Source: Pseudorhodoplanes sp.
GTDB taxonomy: Bacteria; Pseudomonadota; Alphaproteobacteria; Rhizobiales; Xanthobacteraceae
NCBI GenBank assembly: GCA_008933495.1
Contig: WBUW01000237.1
Span: 1-5,432 of the forward strand
DNA: 5,432 bases
Direction of reading: 5' to 3'
Translations under genes and position numbers: made by a program
Shown: positions 1 through 5,432 of the stretch, in pieces
How the letters are laid out: each line of letters begins with the position of its first letter
Position numbering within the stretch: position 1 is the first letter of the stretch
The notes under the pieces: model-generated
The model's input: the letters and a program-made list of their open reading frames with translations, nothing else
What the model was told of the DNA's origin: nothing
Databases searched by the model: none

Positions 1-1048
1 CCTCAGCCAGAAGGCAGCCCAGTTGCGGCAGGACGCCGCCGCGCTGCAGGCGCGCTTTGACGACAAGTTCGGCGCCGAAATCTTGAGCGAGACGCTTCCG
101 AGCGTGCTGGTGGCCATGAATGGCGGCCTCGTCAAAGCCAACGAGATCGGCCCCAACCTGATCAGGGGCGTGACACTGTTGCCGTTGACCTCGACGGCGC
201 CGGCCGCCGCCGGCGGCTGGCAGATGGTCACGTTCGCGACGCCGGAGACAAACCGGCGCGTGTCGGACCGGGAAGTGGCATGGCTGGAAAATCTCCGCGC
301 CGCGGGCGCGGTCGAGCGCAAGTTCAACTGGGCGTTCTTCACCTCCGGCGACAGCCGCGAGCCGGAACTGGCGGGTATTCGCGGCGCGTTGTTCGGGTCG
401 GCGCTAACCCTGCTGGTGACACTCGTTCTGTGCCTGCCGATCGGGGTCGCCGGCGCGATCTATCTGGAGGAGTTCGCACCGAAGAACCGGTGGACCGAAT
501 TGATCGAGGTGAACATCAACAATCTCGCGGCAGTGTCTTCGATCGTATTCGGATTGCTCGGGCTTGCCGTCTTCCTCAACTTCTTCGGTCTTCCGCGCTC
601 GGCACCGCTCGTGGGCGGGCTCGTGCTTGCCCTGCTTGTGCTGCCGACGGTCATCATCGCCGCGCGCGCCGCGCTCAAGGCGGTGCCGCCTTCGATCAAG
701 GAAGCGGCCCTCGGCGTTGGCGCTTCGCACCAGCAGGCGGTTTTCCAACACGTGCTGCCGCTTGCGATGCCCGGCATCATGACCGGGGCCATTATCGGCA
801 TGGCGCATGCGCTCGGCGAGACGGCGCCCTTGCTCATGATCGGAATGGTGGCGTTCATCGTCGAAGTGCCAAAGGGCATCACCGATGCCGCAACCGTGCT
901 GCCGGTACAAATCTATCTGTGGTCGGACCTGCCTGAAATCGCGTTCCAGGCGAAAACCGCAGCCGCCATCATGGTGCTGTTACTGTTCCTGTTTGTAATG
1001 AACGGGGCCGCGATCTATGTGCGCAAGCACTTCGAGCGCCGCTGGTGA
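1..1048 (+). CDS. pstA: Phosphate ABC transporter permease PstA (5' end cut off by window edge)
   Basis: Inner-membrane permease subunit that with PstC forms the phosphate channel of the PstSCAB importer. The frame is open from base 2, so the true start lies upstream; the TTG at 23 is only an internal codon. About 348 residues are visible. The first ~115 are soluble or periplasmic-looking, matching the N-terminal extension (DUF3333 type) of many proteobacterial PstA proteins. Hydrophobic segments follow at about 383-455, 524-585, 605-670, 770-865 and 955-1020 (nucleotides). The cytoplasmic EAA loop that docks on the ATPase starts at 701 (EAALGVGAS, then HVLPLAMPG), followed by [11 protein letters not shown], typical of PstA/PstC. 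The stop is TGA at 1046-1048, and pstB starts 26 bases later, which supports an operon. PstA is preferred over PstC because pstB follows directly and the C-terminal half reads as PstA. Confidence 0.96.
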   Translation, partial: LSQKAAQLRQDAAALQARFDDKFGAEILSETLPSVLVAMNGGLVKANEIGPNLIRGVTLLPLTSTAPAAAGGWQMVTFATPETNRRVSDREVAWLENLRAAGAVERKFNWAFFTSGDSREPELAGIRGALFGSALTLLVTLVLCLPIGVAGAIYLEEFAPKNRWTELIEVNINNLAAVSSIVFGLLGLAVFLNFFGLPRSAPLVGGLVLALLVLPTVIIAARAALKAVPPSIKEAALGVGASHQQAVFQHVLPLAMPGIMTGAIIGMAHALGETAPLLMIGMVAFIVEVPKGITDAATVLPVQIYLWSDLPEIAFQAKTAAAIMVLLLFLFVMNGAAIYVRKHFERRW

Positions 1049-1060
1049 GCGTAATGATAC

Positions 1061-1066
1061 AGGAGG
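1061..1066 (+). promoter_or_regulatory. Ribosome binding site of pstB
   Basis: AGGAGG, a full Shine-Dalgarno match, lies 8 bases before ATG 1075. It decides the pstB start against the in-frame GTG at 1045, which overlaps the pstA stop and has no comparable site. Confidence 0.85.
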
Positions 1067-1074
1067 GGAGAGCC

Positions 1075-1881
1075 ATGGATGCTCTCGTTGACACGGAAAG
1101 AAATCTCACGGCGGCGGCCGCTTCGCAAGTCAAGGTGGTGGCCCGCAATGTCAATGTCCATTACGGCGACAAGCATGCGCTGAAGGACGTTTCCATCGAC
1201 ATCCCCGCCAATGCGGTGACGGCGTTCATCGGTCCGTCCGGCTGCGGCAAGTCGACCTTTCTGCGCTGCATCAACCGGATGAATGACACGATTCCGATTG
1301 CCAGGGTCACCGGCGCGATCGAGATCGACGGCCAGGATATCTACGACAGGCGGCTCGATGTCGTGCAGTTGCGTGCCCGCGTCGGCATGGTGTTCCAGAA
1401 GCCGAATCCGTTCCCGAAGTCCGTTTACGAGAACGTCGCCTATGGCCCGCGCATTCATGGCATGGCCGGCAACAAGGCCGATCTCGACGAGGTCGTGATC
1501 GGCAGCCTCAAGCGCGCCGGTCTGTTCGAGGAGGTCAAGGACCGGCTGAACGATCCGGGCACCGGCCTGTCCGGCGGCCAGCAGCAGCGCCTGTGCATCG
1601 CGCGCGCGATCGCCGTCGGGCCCGAGGTCATCCTGATGGACGAACCGTGTTCGGCCCTCGATCCGATCGCGACCGCCAAGATCGAGGAATTGATGGACGA
1701 ACTGCGCGAGAATTTCACGATCGTCATCGTCACCCATTCCATGCAGCAGGCCGCGCGCGTTTCCCAGCGCACCGCGTTTTTTCATCTTGGGGTCCTGGTC
1801 GAAGAGGGGCCGACCGAGAAGATTTTCACGACGCCGCAGGACCGCCGCACGCAGGATTACATCACGGGCCGTTTCGGCTGA
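1075..1881 (+). CDS. pstB: Phosphate ABC transporter ATP-binding protein PstB
   Basis: Cytoplasmic ATPase that powers phosphate import through PstA/PstC. It has 268 residues, a normal to slightly long length because of a ~20-residue variable N-terminus. All ABC motifs are present in order: Walker [10 protein letters not shown] at 53-61; Q-loop within [12 protein letters not shown] with Gln108; signature LSGGQQQR at 165-172; Walker B VILMDEP at 185-191 with the catalytic Glu190; D-loop SALD at 193-196; H-loop His221 in [19 protein letters not shown] and the C-terminal AFFHLG / [10 protein letters not shown] stretch are diagnostic for PstB among ABC ATPases. The start is ATG 1075 because of the strong AGGAGG at 1061-1066; an in-frame GTG at 1045 would add 10 residues and is less likely. 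phoU follows after 35 bases. No defect is seen. Confidence 0.98.
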   Translation: MDALVDTERNLTAAAASQVKVVARNVNVHYGDKHALKDVSIDIPANAVTAFIGPSGCGKSTFLRCINRMNDTIPIARVTGAIEIDGQDIYDRRLDVVQLRARVGMVFQKPNPFPKSVYENVAYGPRIHGMAGNKADLDEVVIGSLKRAGLFEEVKDRLNDPGTGLSGGQQQRLCIARAIAVGPEVILMDEPCSALDPIATAKIEELMDELRENFTIVIVTHSMQQAARVSQRTAFFHLGVLVEEGPTEKIFTTPQDRRTQDYITGRFG

Positions 1882-1904
1882 TGCGTCGCCAAATCCCGAA
1901 CGGC

Positions 1905-1909
1905 AAGGA
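1905..1909 (+). promoter_or_regulatory. Ribosome binding site of phoU
   Basis: AAGGA lies 7 bases before ATG 1917. It sets the phoU start; the same frame stays open a further 108 codons upstream inside pstB, but that part is only a shadow of pstB. Confidence 0.7.
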
Positions 1910-1916
1910 AAACGCC

Positions 1917-2633
1917 ATGTCCGACCATATCGCAAAGGCTTTCGACGTTGATCTCCATGATCTCAACCGCATGGTCGCCGAGATGGGCGGTCTGGCGGAG
2001 AAGGAAATTTCCGATTCGGTGCAGGCGCTGGTTCGCCGCGATTCGGATCTCGCCCGCAAGGTGATTGCGACCGATCCCACGATCGACGCGCTTCAGCTCG
2101 AAATCGAAGAAAAGTCCACGCTGACGATTGCGCGCCGCCAGCCGATGGCGGTCGACCTGCGCGAAATCGTTGGTGCGCTGCGGGTTGCCAACGATCTCGA
2201 GCGAATCGGCGATCTTGCCAAGAACATTGCCAAGCGCGTGCTGGCGACGGCCAGCGAGGAATTCCCGTCGCAGAAACTGATCCGCGGCCTTGAACACATG
2301 ACCTCGCTCGTGCTCTCGCGCCTCAAGCAGGTGCTCGATGCCTATGCGGCGCGCGATCTGGCGAGCGCGCTTGTCGTCTGGAAGAGCGACGACGAGATCG
2401 ATGCGATGTGCACTTCGCTGTTCCGCGAATTATTCACCTATATGCTCGAGGATCCGCGCAACATTACCTTCTGCATTCATTTGATGTTCTGCGCCAAGAA
2501 CATCGAGCGCATGGGCGATCACGCAACCAATATCGCTGAAACGGTCCATTACATGATCGAGGGACATCCGATCACCGGGCCGCGCCCGAAGGGCGACACC
2601 ACGACCTTCGAAATGGCGCCGGCGCGGGGATGA
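1917..2633 (+). CDS. phoU: Phosphate signalling complex protein PhoU
   Basis: Cytoplasmic all-helical regulator that connects the Pst transporter to the PhoR-PhoB pathway and represses the Pho response when phosphate is plentiful. It has 238 residues, the usual family length, made of two three-helix repeats. Each repeat carries the metal-binding E-x3-D-x3-N signature: NDLERIGDLAKN with Glu95, Asp99 and Asn103, and KNIERMGDHATN with Glu197, Asp201 and Asn205. The N-terminus HIAKAFDVDLHDL and the segment IARRQPMAVDLREIVGAL are typical of PhoU. The C-terminal ~20 residues are polar and Pro-rich and probably unstructured, as in many alphaproteobacterial PhoU proteins. The start at ATG 1917 fits both the ribosome binding site and the family N-terminus. 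It lies between pstB and phoB, almost certainly on one transcript. Confidence 0.97.
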   Translation: MSDHIAKAFDVDLHDLNRMVAEMGGLAEKEISDSVQALVRRDSDLARKVIATDPTIDALQLEIEEKSTLTIARRQPMAVDLREIVGALRVANDLERIGDLAKNIAKRVLATASEEFPSQKLIRGLEHMTSLVLSRLKQVLDAYAARDLASALVVWKSDDEIDAMCTSLFRELFTYMLEDPRNITFCIHLMFCAKNIERMGDHATNIAETVHYMIEGHPITGPRPKGDTTTFEMAPARG

Positions 2634-2645
2634 CAGGCGAAAGCC

Positions 2646-3356
2646 ATGACTGCTCAGGCTGCACGAATCCTGATCGTCGAGGACGAGGAGCCGCTGACGC
2701 TGCTCCTGCGCTACAATCTCGAGGCGGAAGGTTACGAAGTTGATGCGGTGGCGCGCGGCGACGAGGCCGAAACGCGGCTGAAGGAACGCGCGCCCGATCT
2801 CGTCGTGCTCGACTGGATGCTGCCGGGACTGTCGGGGATCGAGCTTTGCCGCCGTCTGCGGGCGTGGCCGGAAACGAAGGCCTTGCCGATCATCATGCTG
2901 ACCGCGCGCGGGGAGGAGAGCGAGCGCGTGCGTGGTCTGGCCACCGGCGCCGACGATTATGTGGTCAAGCCGTTCTCGGTTCCCGAGCTGCTCGCCCGCG
3001 TGCGCGCCCTGCTGCGCCGCTCGAAGCCGGAGCGCATGGCCGATGTCCTCTCGCTCGGCGAAATCCAGCTCGACCGGGTGCGCAAGCGCGTCTCGCGCGG
3101 CGGCCGCGATATCGATCTCGGCCCGACCGAATACCGTCTGCTCGAATTCCTGATGGAGCGCCCGGGCCGCGTGTTCACGCGCGAGCAATTGCTCGACGGG
3201 GTTTGGGGCAGCGACGTCTATATCGACGAACGCACGGTCGACGTGCATGTCGGCCGCCTGCGCAAGGCGCTCAACCGCGCCAACGACGTCGATCCGATCC
3301 GCACCGTGCGCGGTTCCGGCTATTCAATCGACGACCGTTTCGGCAAGACGGCATAA
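2646..3356 (+). CDS. phoB: Phosphate regulon response regulator PhoB
   Basis: Transcription factor of the OmpR/PhoB class; when phosphorylated by PhoR it binds Pho boxes and activates phosphate-starvation genes. It has 236 residues, close to the E. coli length. The receiver domain (about 7-123) has acidic residues Glu12 and Asp13, phospho-acceptor Asp56 in VVLDWMLPG, Thr86 in IIMLTARGE and Lys108 in YVVKPFS. The winged-helix DNA-binding domain (about 136-229) has the PTEYRLLEFLM segment and the recognition helix RTVDVHVGRLRKAL at 196-209, followed by the wing IRTVRGSGYSID. PhoB is preferred over other OmpR-type regulators because of the LDWMLPG motif and its position directly behind pstB-phoU. 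The gap after phoU is 12 bases with a weak site (AGGCGA, 2635-2640), so translation may be coupled. No phoR is in the window; in related genomes it often sits upstream of pstS. Confidence 0.96.
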   Translation: MTAQAARILIVEDEEPLTLLLRYNLEAEGYEVDAVARGDEAETRLKERAPDLVVLDWMLPGLSGIELCRRLRAWPETKALPIIMLTARGEESERVRGLATGADDYVVKPFSVPELLARVRALLRRSKPERMADVLSLGEIQLDRVRKRVSRGGRDIDLGPTEYRLLEFLMERPGRVFTREQLLDGVWGSDVYIDERTVDVHVGRLRKALNRANDVDPIRTVRGSGYSIDDRFGKTA

Positions 3357-3426
3357 AGCTGCCCGCGCAGGGGTTTGCCGGCCTCAGCAGAATCCGTTTC
3401 CAGGTGCCCGTCCACCGGCGAGCCGT

Positions 3427-3459
3427 GTCCGGGGCAGGGGGTGCGATCCTGCGCCGGAC
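3427..3459. terminator. Strong imperfect hairpin between convergent phoB and gcrA, possible bidirectional terminator
   Basis: The 129-base gap 3357-3485 lies between two genes that end facing each other. Inside it, GTCCGG-G-GCAGG (3427-3438) pairs with CCTGC-G-CCGGAC (3448-3459): 11 base pairs, one G-G mismatch and a 9-base loop. The position is right for ending both transcripts. Neither side has a T-run, so it is not a standard intrinsic terminator; it could pause polymerase for Rho or protect 3' ends. I see no gene in this gap. Confidence 0.45.
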
Positions 3460-3485
3460 CGGTTCCCGCCGCGGCGGATGCCGTA

Positions 3486-3977
3486 TTAATCGCGTGCCGG
3501 CCGGCGGTCACGCCGCTGTGCTGGCGGCTGATAGGCAACGCGCACATGGTAGCCGCAATAAGGATGCCCCGCCACCGGCGTCCCGCCGCAGAAGAAGAAA
3601 TCCGGCCCGGCCGGATCGCCAATCGGCCAGCGGCAGGTGTTTTCATTGAGTTCGAGCAGACTGCGGCGTTGTCCGATCGGAATGATGTTGTCGATCACTT
3701 CCGGTTCGGCCTCGGTCTCCACATCGTAGGAATAGGCGAGCGCGGTATTGCCGCGCATGGCGGACCGCACGCGCACCATGTGGCTGTGACGCGGCTTGCG
3801 CGGGCGCGGCGCGGCGGAAGAGGGGTTCTTGGCGCGGCCGGAGAGACCCAAGCGGTGAACCTTGCCGATGACGGCGTTGCGGGTAATGCCGCCCAATTCC
3901 GCGGCGATCTGGCTGGCCGAAAGGCCGTCGGCCCACAATTTCTTCAGGAGTTCAACGCGTTCGTCCGTCCAGTTCAT
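3486..3977 (-). CDS. gcrA: Cell-cycle regulator GcrA
   Basis: Sigma70 cofactor of Alphaproteobacteria. In Caulobacter it binds GANTC sites methylated by CcrM through its N-terminal domain and contacts sigma70 domain 2 through its C-terminal domain, activating S-phase and division genes. The 163 residues match the family. The N-terminus MNWTDERVELLKKLW starts a helix-turn-helix domain (about 1-45: SASQIAAELGGITRNAVIGK, then VHRLGLSGRAK). A basic Pro/Arg-rich linker (50-72) and an acidic stretch (86-96) follow. The C-terminal domain (about 107-152) has LLELNENTCRWPIGDP, FFFCGG and PYCGYHVRVAYQP, the family hallmark. The start is ATG at 3975-3977 because MNWTDERV is the family N-terminus and an excellent ribosome binding site precedes it. 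An open extension of 70 codons upstream shows nothing conserved. It converges on phoB and diverges from argD. Confidence 0.97.
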   Translation of the reverse strand: MNWTDERVELLKKLWADGLSASQIAAELGGITRNAVIGKVHRLGLSGRAKNPSSAAPRPRKPRHSHMVRVRSAMRGNTALAYSYDVETEAEPEVIDNIIPIGQRRSLLELNENTCRWPIGDPAGPDFFFCGGTPVAGHPYCGYHVRVAYQPPAQRRDRRPARD

Positions 3978-3986
3978 GAGGCTTTT

Positions 3987-3995
3987 CTCCTCCTT
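3987..3995 (-). promoter_or_regulatory. Ribosome binding site of gcrA
   Basis: On the minus strand AAGGAGGAG ends 9 bases before the ATG at 3977. It is one of the strongest Shine-Dalgarno matches in the window and rules out the longer in-frame start at 4187. Confidence 0.85.
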
Positions 3996-4013
3996 GGCGG
4001 CCGTGCCTGGCGC

Positions 4014-4027
4014 GAATCTGCGGAATC
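4014..4027. promoter_or_regulatory. Pair of GANTC (CcrM) sites near gcrA start
   Basis: GAATC occurs at 4014-4018 and 4023-4027, 9 bases apart, 37-50 bases upstream of the gcrA ATG. GANTC is the CcrM methylation site and the GcrA recognition site in Alphaproteobacteria. The sites are certain as sequence; their regulatory use is inferred. Confidence 0.55.
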
Positions 4028-4112
4028 CATCCCCGTTGCCCGGCAGCTCTGAAGCCACAGGACGCGTCTGCAAATACCCAAGGCACGCTAAACTGAAGTC
4101 CGCCGCACGAGA

Positions 4113-4126
4113 TGTCGTATCCGACA
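4113..4126. promoter_or_regulatory. 14-base palindrome, possible operator
   Basis: TGTCG-TATC-CGACA is a perfect 5-bp inverted repeat with a 4-base spacer in non-coding DNA, between the GANTC triplet and the gcrA start. The shape fits a dimeric regulator, but I cannot name one. If gcrA starts transcription near 4131, this would lie at the start of its leader. Confidence 0.3.
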
Positions 4127-4149
4127 ACGCTGACGCTACAATATGGCGG

Positions 4150-4181
4150 GAGTCGGTCGCAAGAGTCCGGCCCGCCGAGTC
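4150..4181. promoter_or_regulatory. Triplet of evenly spaced GANTC (CcrM) sites upstream of gcrA
   Basis: GAGTC occurs at 4150-4154, 4163-4167 and 4177-4181, with start-to-start spacings of 13 and 14 bases. On the minus strand a weak -10-like TATTGT (4143 to 4138) follows the first site, which would place that GANTC between -10 and -35 of a gcrA promoter with no good -35. That layout fits the family knowledge that GcrA helps promoters carrying methylated GANTC near the core elements. The promoter call is weak; the cluster is plain in the sequence. Confidence 0.55.
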
Positions 4182-4249
4182 CCCCATTTTTGGCCAGTTT
4201 CCACCGCTTCTTGGTGAAGTTGCGGCAATGACTTACCTTTGCGCCGCGG

Positions 4250-4277
4250 TTGACAGTGAGGGGTCCGCCAATAGAAT
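4250..4277 (+). promoter_or_regulatory. Sigma70-type promoter of argD
   Basis: A consensus -35 TTGACA (4250-4255), a 16-base spacer and a -10 TAGAAT (4272-4277, five of six matches) point toward argD. The expected start is near 4284, giving a leader of about 75 bases. This is the best promoter match I found in the window's non-coding DNA. No operator overlapping it was recognised. Confidence 0.7.
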
Positions 4278-4285
4278 ATTTGAGC

Positions 4286-4307
4286 GTGCCGCCCGACGGG
4301 GCGGCAC
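4286..4307 (+). repeat. Perfect 9-bp hairpin at predicted 5' end of argD mRNA
   Basis: GTGCCGCCC (4286-4294) and GGGCGGCAC (4299-4307) pair perfectly around the 4-base loop GACG. A moderately T-rich stretch (ATTTCGTTT, 4308-4316) follows. It would begin about 3 bases into the predicted transcript, which suits a 5'-stabilising stem better than an attenuator. If the real start is further upstream it could act as a terminator. Confidence 0.6.
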
Positions 4308-4317
4308 ATTTCGTTTC

Positions 4318-4338
4318 CGACGGCGCAAAGGAACGTCG
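4318..4338 (+). repeat. Small hairpin with ribosome binding site in its loop
   Basis: CGACG (4318-4322) can pair with CGTCG (4334-4338), leaving an 11-base loop that contains AAAGGA (4327-4332). The arm has a second register at 4337-4341. CGACG also occurs at 4294-4298, overlapping the loop of the upstream hairpin, so alternative pairing is possible. Five base pairs alone is weak evidence. Confidence 0.3.
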
Positions 4339-4341
4339 TCG

Positions 4342-4362
4342 ATGATCGGAAAACGGTCGTGA
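4342..4362 (+). CDS. Possible six-codon upstream ORF (MIGKRS) overlapping argD start
   Basis: ATG at 4342 lies 9 bases after AAAGGA (4327-4332), the best Shine-Dalgarno in the argD leader, and reads six codons to TGA at 4360-4362. The stop overlaps the argD GTG at 4359-4361, a GTGA arrangement typical of translational coupling. The peptide has no Arg-rich run like a classical attenuation leader (one Arg, one Lys). It could be chance, with AAAGGA acting at a distance on argD. Confidence 0.3.
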   Translation: MIGKRS

Positions 4363-5432
4363 ATTCGTATCTGTTGCCGACTTATGCGCGCGCCGACCTC
4401 GCTTTTGAGCGGGGCGAAGGCGCATGGCTGGTTTCGACCTCCGGCGAGCGCTATCTCGACTTTACGGCCGGCGTTGCGGTCAATGTACTCGGCCACGCGC
4501 ATCCAAAGCTCGTTGCGGCGCTGACCGAGCAGGCCCAGAAGGTCTGGCATGTCTCCAACCTGTTCCGCATCCCGGAAGCCGAACGGCTGGCCAAACGGCT
4601 GTGCCGGGAAAGTTTCGCCGACACGGTGTTTTTCGCCAATTCCGGTGCCGAGGCGCTGGAATGCGCGATCAAGATGGCGCGCAAGTTCCACGCCGCGCAG
4701 GGCCGGCTGGAGCGTTTCCGCATTGTGACCTTCGAAGGTGCCTTTCACGGGCGCACGCTTGCCACGCTCGCGGCCGGCGGACAGAAAAAGTATCTTGAGG
4801 GCTTCGGCCCGGTGACCGAAGGCTTTGACCAGGTCGCCTTCGGCGACTTCGACGCCACCAAGCGCGCAGTCACCGACGCCACGGCAGCGATCCTGATCGA
4901 GCCGGTCATGGGCGAGGGCGGGGTGCGGGTCGTGTCGCCGCAATTCCTCAAGGCGCTGCGCGAATTGTGCGACCAGCGCGGCCTGTTGCTGATGTTCGAC
5001 GAGGTGCAGACCGGCGTCGGCCGCACCGGCGAATTGTTCGCCTACCAGCGCGCGGGCGTGGCGCCCGACATCATGGCGCTCGCCAAGGCGCTCGGCGGCG
5101 GATTTCCGGTCGGCGCCTGTCTTGCGACCGCCGGCGCCGCGCAGGGCATGACCGCCGGAACGCACGGCTCGACCTTCGGCGGCAATCCGCTCGCGATGAG
5201 CGTCGGCAATGCCGTGCTCGACGTCGTGCTGGCGCCGGGCTTCCTGGAGAATGTGCGCATGATGTCGCTGCGCCTGAAGCAGCGACTGGCCGAACTGAAG
5301 GACCGTTTTCCCGGCGTCATCGAGGAGGTGCGCGGCGAGGGCCTGCTGCTCGGTCTCAAGGCCGCCGTACCGAACGGCGATCTGGTCAAGGAACTGCGCG
5401 CCGAGAGGCTGCTCACGGTCGCCGCCGGCGAC
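4359..5432 (+). CDS. argD: Acetylornithine aminotransferase ArgD (3' end cut off by window edge)
   Basis: PLP-dependent class III aminotransferase of the cytoplasm. It converts N-acetylglutamate semialdehyde and glutamate to N-acetylornithine in arginine synthesis; many ArgD enzymes also serve as succinyl-diaminopimelate aminotransferase. 358 residues of an expected ~400 are visible and the frame is open at the edge. Motifs include [17 protein letters not shown] (7-23), SGAEA (95-99, cofactor phosphate), FEGAFHGRT (125-133), [12 protein letters not shown] with Asp214, the Schiff-base Lys243 in [10 protein letters not shown], and [12 protein letters not shown] (268-279). EPVMGEGG at 181-188 has Met where EPIQGEGG is usual. 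The start is GTG 4359: no in-frame start lies between it and the TGA at 4281, and the family N-terminus begins a few residues before PTYAR. Its own ribosome binding site is weak (GGAAAA, 4348-4353). In relatives argF usually follows. Biosynthetic ArgD is preferred over ornithine or GABA aminotransferases from overall sequence and the gcrA neighbour. Confidence 0.96.
   Translation, partial: MNSYLLPTYARADLAFERGEGAWLVSTSGERYLDFTAGVAVNVLGHAHPKLVAALTEQAQKVWHVSNLFRIPEAERLAKRLCRESFADTVFFANSGAEALECAIKMARKFHAAQGRLERFRIVTFEGAFHGRTLATLAAGGQKKYLEGFGPVTEGFDQVAFGDFDATKRAVTDATAAILIEPVMGEGGVRVVSPQFLKALRELCDQRGLLLMFDEVQTGVGRTGELFAYQRAGVAPDIMALAKALGGGFPVGACLATAGAAQGMTAGTHGSTFGGNPLAMSVGNAVLDVVLAPGFLENVRMMSLRLKQRLAELKDRFPGVIEEVRGEGLLLGLKAAVPNGDLVKELRAERLLTVAAGD

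Larger units (their letters stand above)
3978..4358. other. 381-base divergent control region between gcrA and argD
   Basis: No credible gene lies here; open frames crossing it are compositionally poor and unlike any family I know. On the gcrA side it holds a ribosome binding site, a pair of GAATC sites, a 14-base palindrome and a triplet of GAGTC sites. On the argD side it holds a sigma70-type promoter, a perfect hairpin, and a possible six-codon ORF with its own ribosome binding site that overlaps the argD start. It looks more AT-rich and less codon-patterned than its flanks. I found no CtrA-type TTAA-N7-TTAA and no clear DnaA box. Confidence 0.8.

Noticed and set aside
1045..1074. GTG at 1045 overlapping the pstA stop as the pstB start
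   Set aside because: Coupling is conceivable, but AGGAGG at 1061-1066 is ideally placed for ATG 1075, and the extra residues match nothing conserved.
1774..1783. T-run in pstB that might be a slippage or terminator site
   Set aside because: It encodes the conserved AFFHLG segment in frame; no hairpin precedes it.
1015..1935. Minus-strand open frame of 306 codons across pstB
   Set aside because: Lies antisense to a clear pstB with all ABC motifs; composition is that of a GC-rich shadow frame and no family is recognisable.
2013..2044. Two GATTC sites 27 bases apart inside phoU
   Set aside because: They lie in coding sequence with no promoter-like context; isolated sites of this kind are expected by chance.
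2430..3248. Minus-strand open frame of 272 codons across phoU and phoB
   Set aside because: Antisense shadow of phoB; no domain or ribosome binding site seen.
2846..3649. Plus-strand open frame of 267 codons from phoB into gcrA
   Set aside because: Arg/Ala-rich shadow frame overlapping phoB and antisense to gcrA.
3978..4187. N-terminal extension of gcrA by 70 codons
   Set aside because: MNWTDERV at 3977 is the family N-terminus with a strong ribosome binding site; the extension has no conserved features and crosses the regulatory sites.
4203..4224. Imperfect inverted repeat CCGCTTC / GAAG-TT-GCGG in the divergent region
   Set aside because: Short and bulged, and not placed at a recognisable promoter element; too weak to call.
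3952..4425. Minus-strand open frame of 157 codons through the divergent region
   Set aside because: Overlaps both the gcrA and argD starts and the promoter; no recognisable protein.
4233..5165. Minus-strand open frame of 310 codons across argD
   Set aside because: Antisense shadow of argD, whose own frame is open to the edge with complete PLP-enzyme motifs.

Overview
The window is GC-rich chromosomal DNA from an alphaproteobacterium, most likely of the order Hyphomicrobiales (Rhizobiales). The evidence is a gcrA gene (a cell-cycle regulator confined to Alphaproteobacteria), a PstA with the long N-terminal extension common in this group, and an ArgD close to those I remember from Bradyrhizobium/Rhodopseudomonas relatives. 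From memory, the order pst-phoU-phoB, convergent gcrA, divergent argD is also found in Sinorhizobium meliloti and relatives. This is therefore conserved core chromosome. I saw no mobile element, phage gene, CRISPR array, tRNA or rRNA.

Layout. Positions 1-3356 (+ strand) hold the 3' part of a phosphate operon: pstA (5' end missing), pstB, phoU and phoB. The gaps between them are 26, 35 and 12 bases, so one transcript is likely. Positions 3357-3485 are a convergent gap with a strong imperfect hairpin. Positions 3486-3977 (- strand) hold gcrA. Positions 3978-4358 are a 381-base divergent control region between gcrA and argD. Positions 4359-5432 (+ strand) hold argD, which runs off the right edge still open.

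How the genes work together. PstA and PstB are the membrane channel and ATPase of the high-affinity phosphate ABC transporter. PhoU links transporter state to the two-component pathway, and PhoB is the response regulator that switches on phosphate-starvation genes. GcrA is a sigma70 cofactor that reads CcrM-methylated GANTC sites. ArgD catalyses a transamination in arginine (and probably lysine/diaminopimelate) synthesis.

The most noteworthy signal is in the gcrA-argD control region. By hand scan it holds five of the twelve GANTC sites in the whole window within 168 bases: a triplet at 13- and 14-base spacing and a close pair near the gcrA start. gcrA may therefore be controlled by CcrM methylation and by GcrA itself. 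The argD side has a near-consensus sigma70 promoter, a perfect 9-bp hairpin at the predicted 5' end of the transcript, and a six-codon ORF whose stop overlaps the GTG start of argD. No clearly new system is present.
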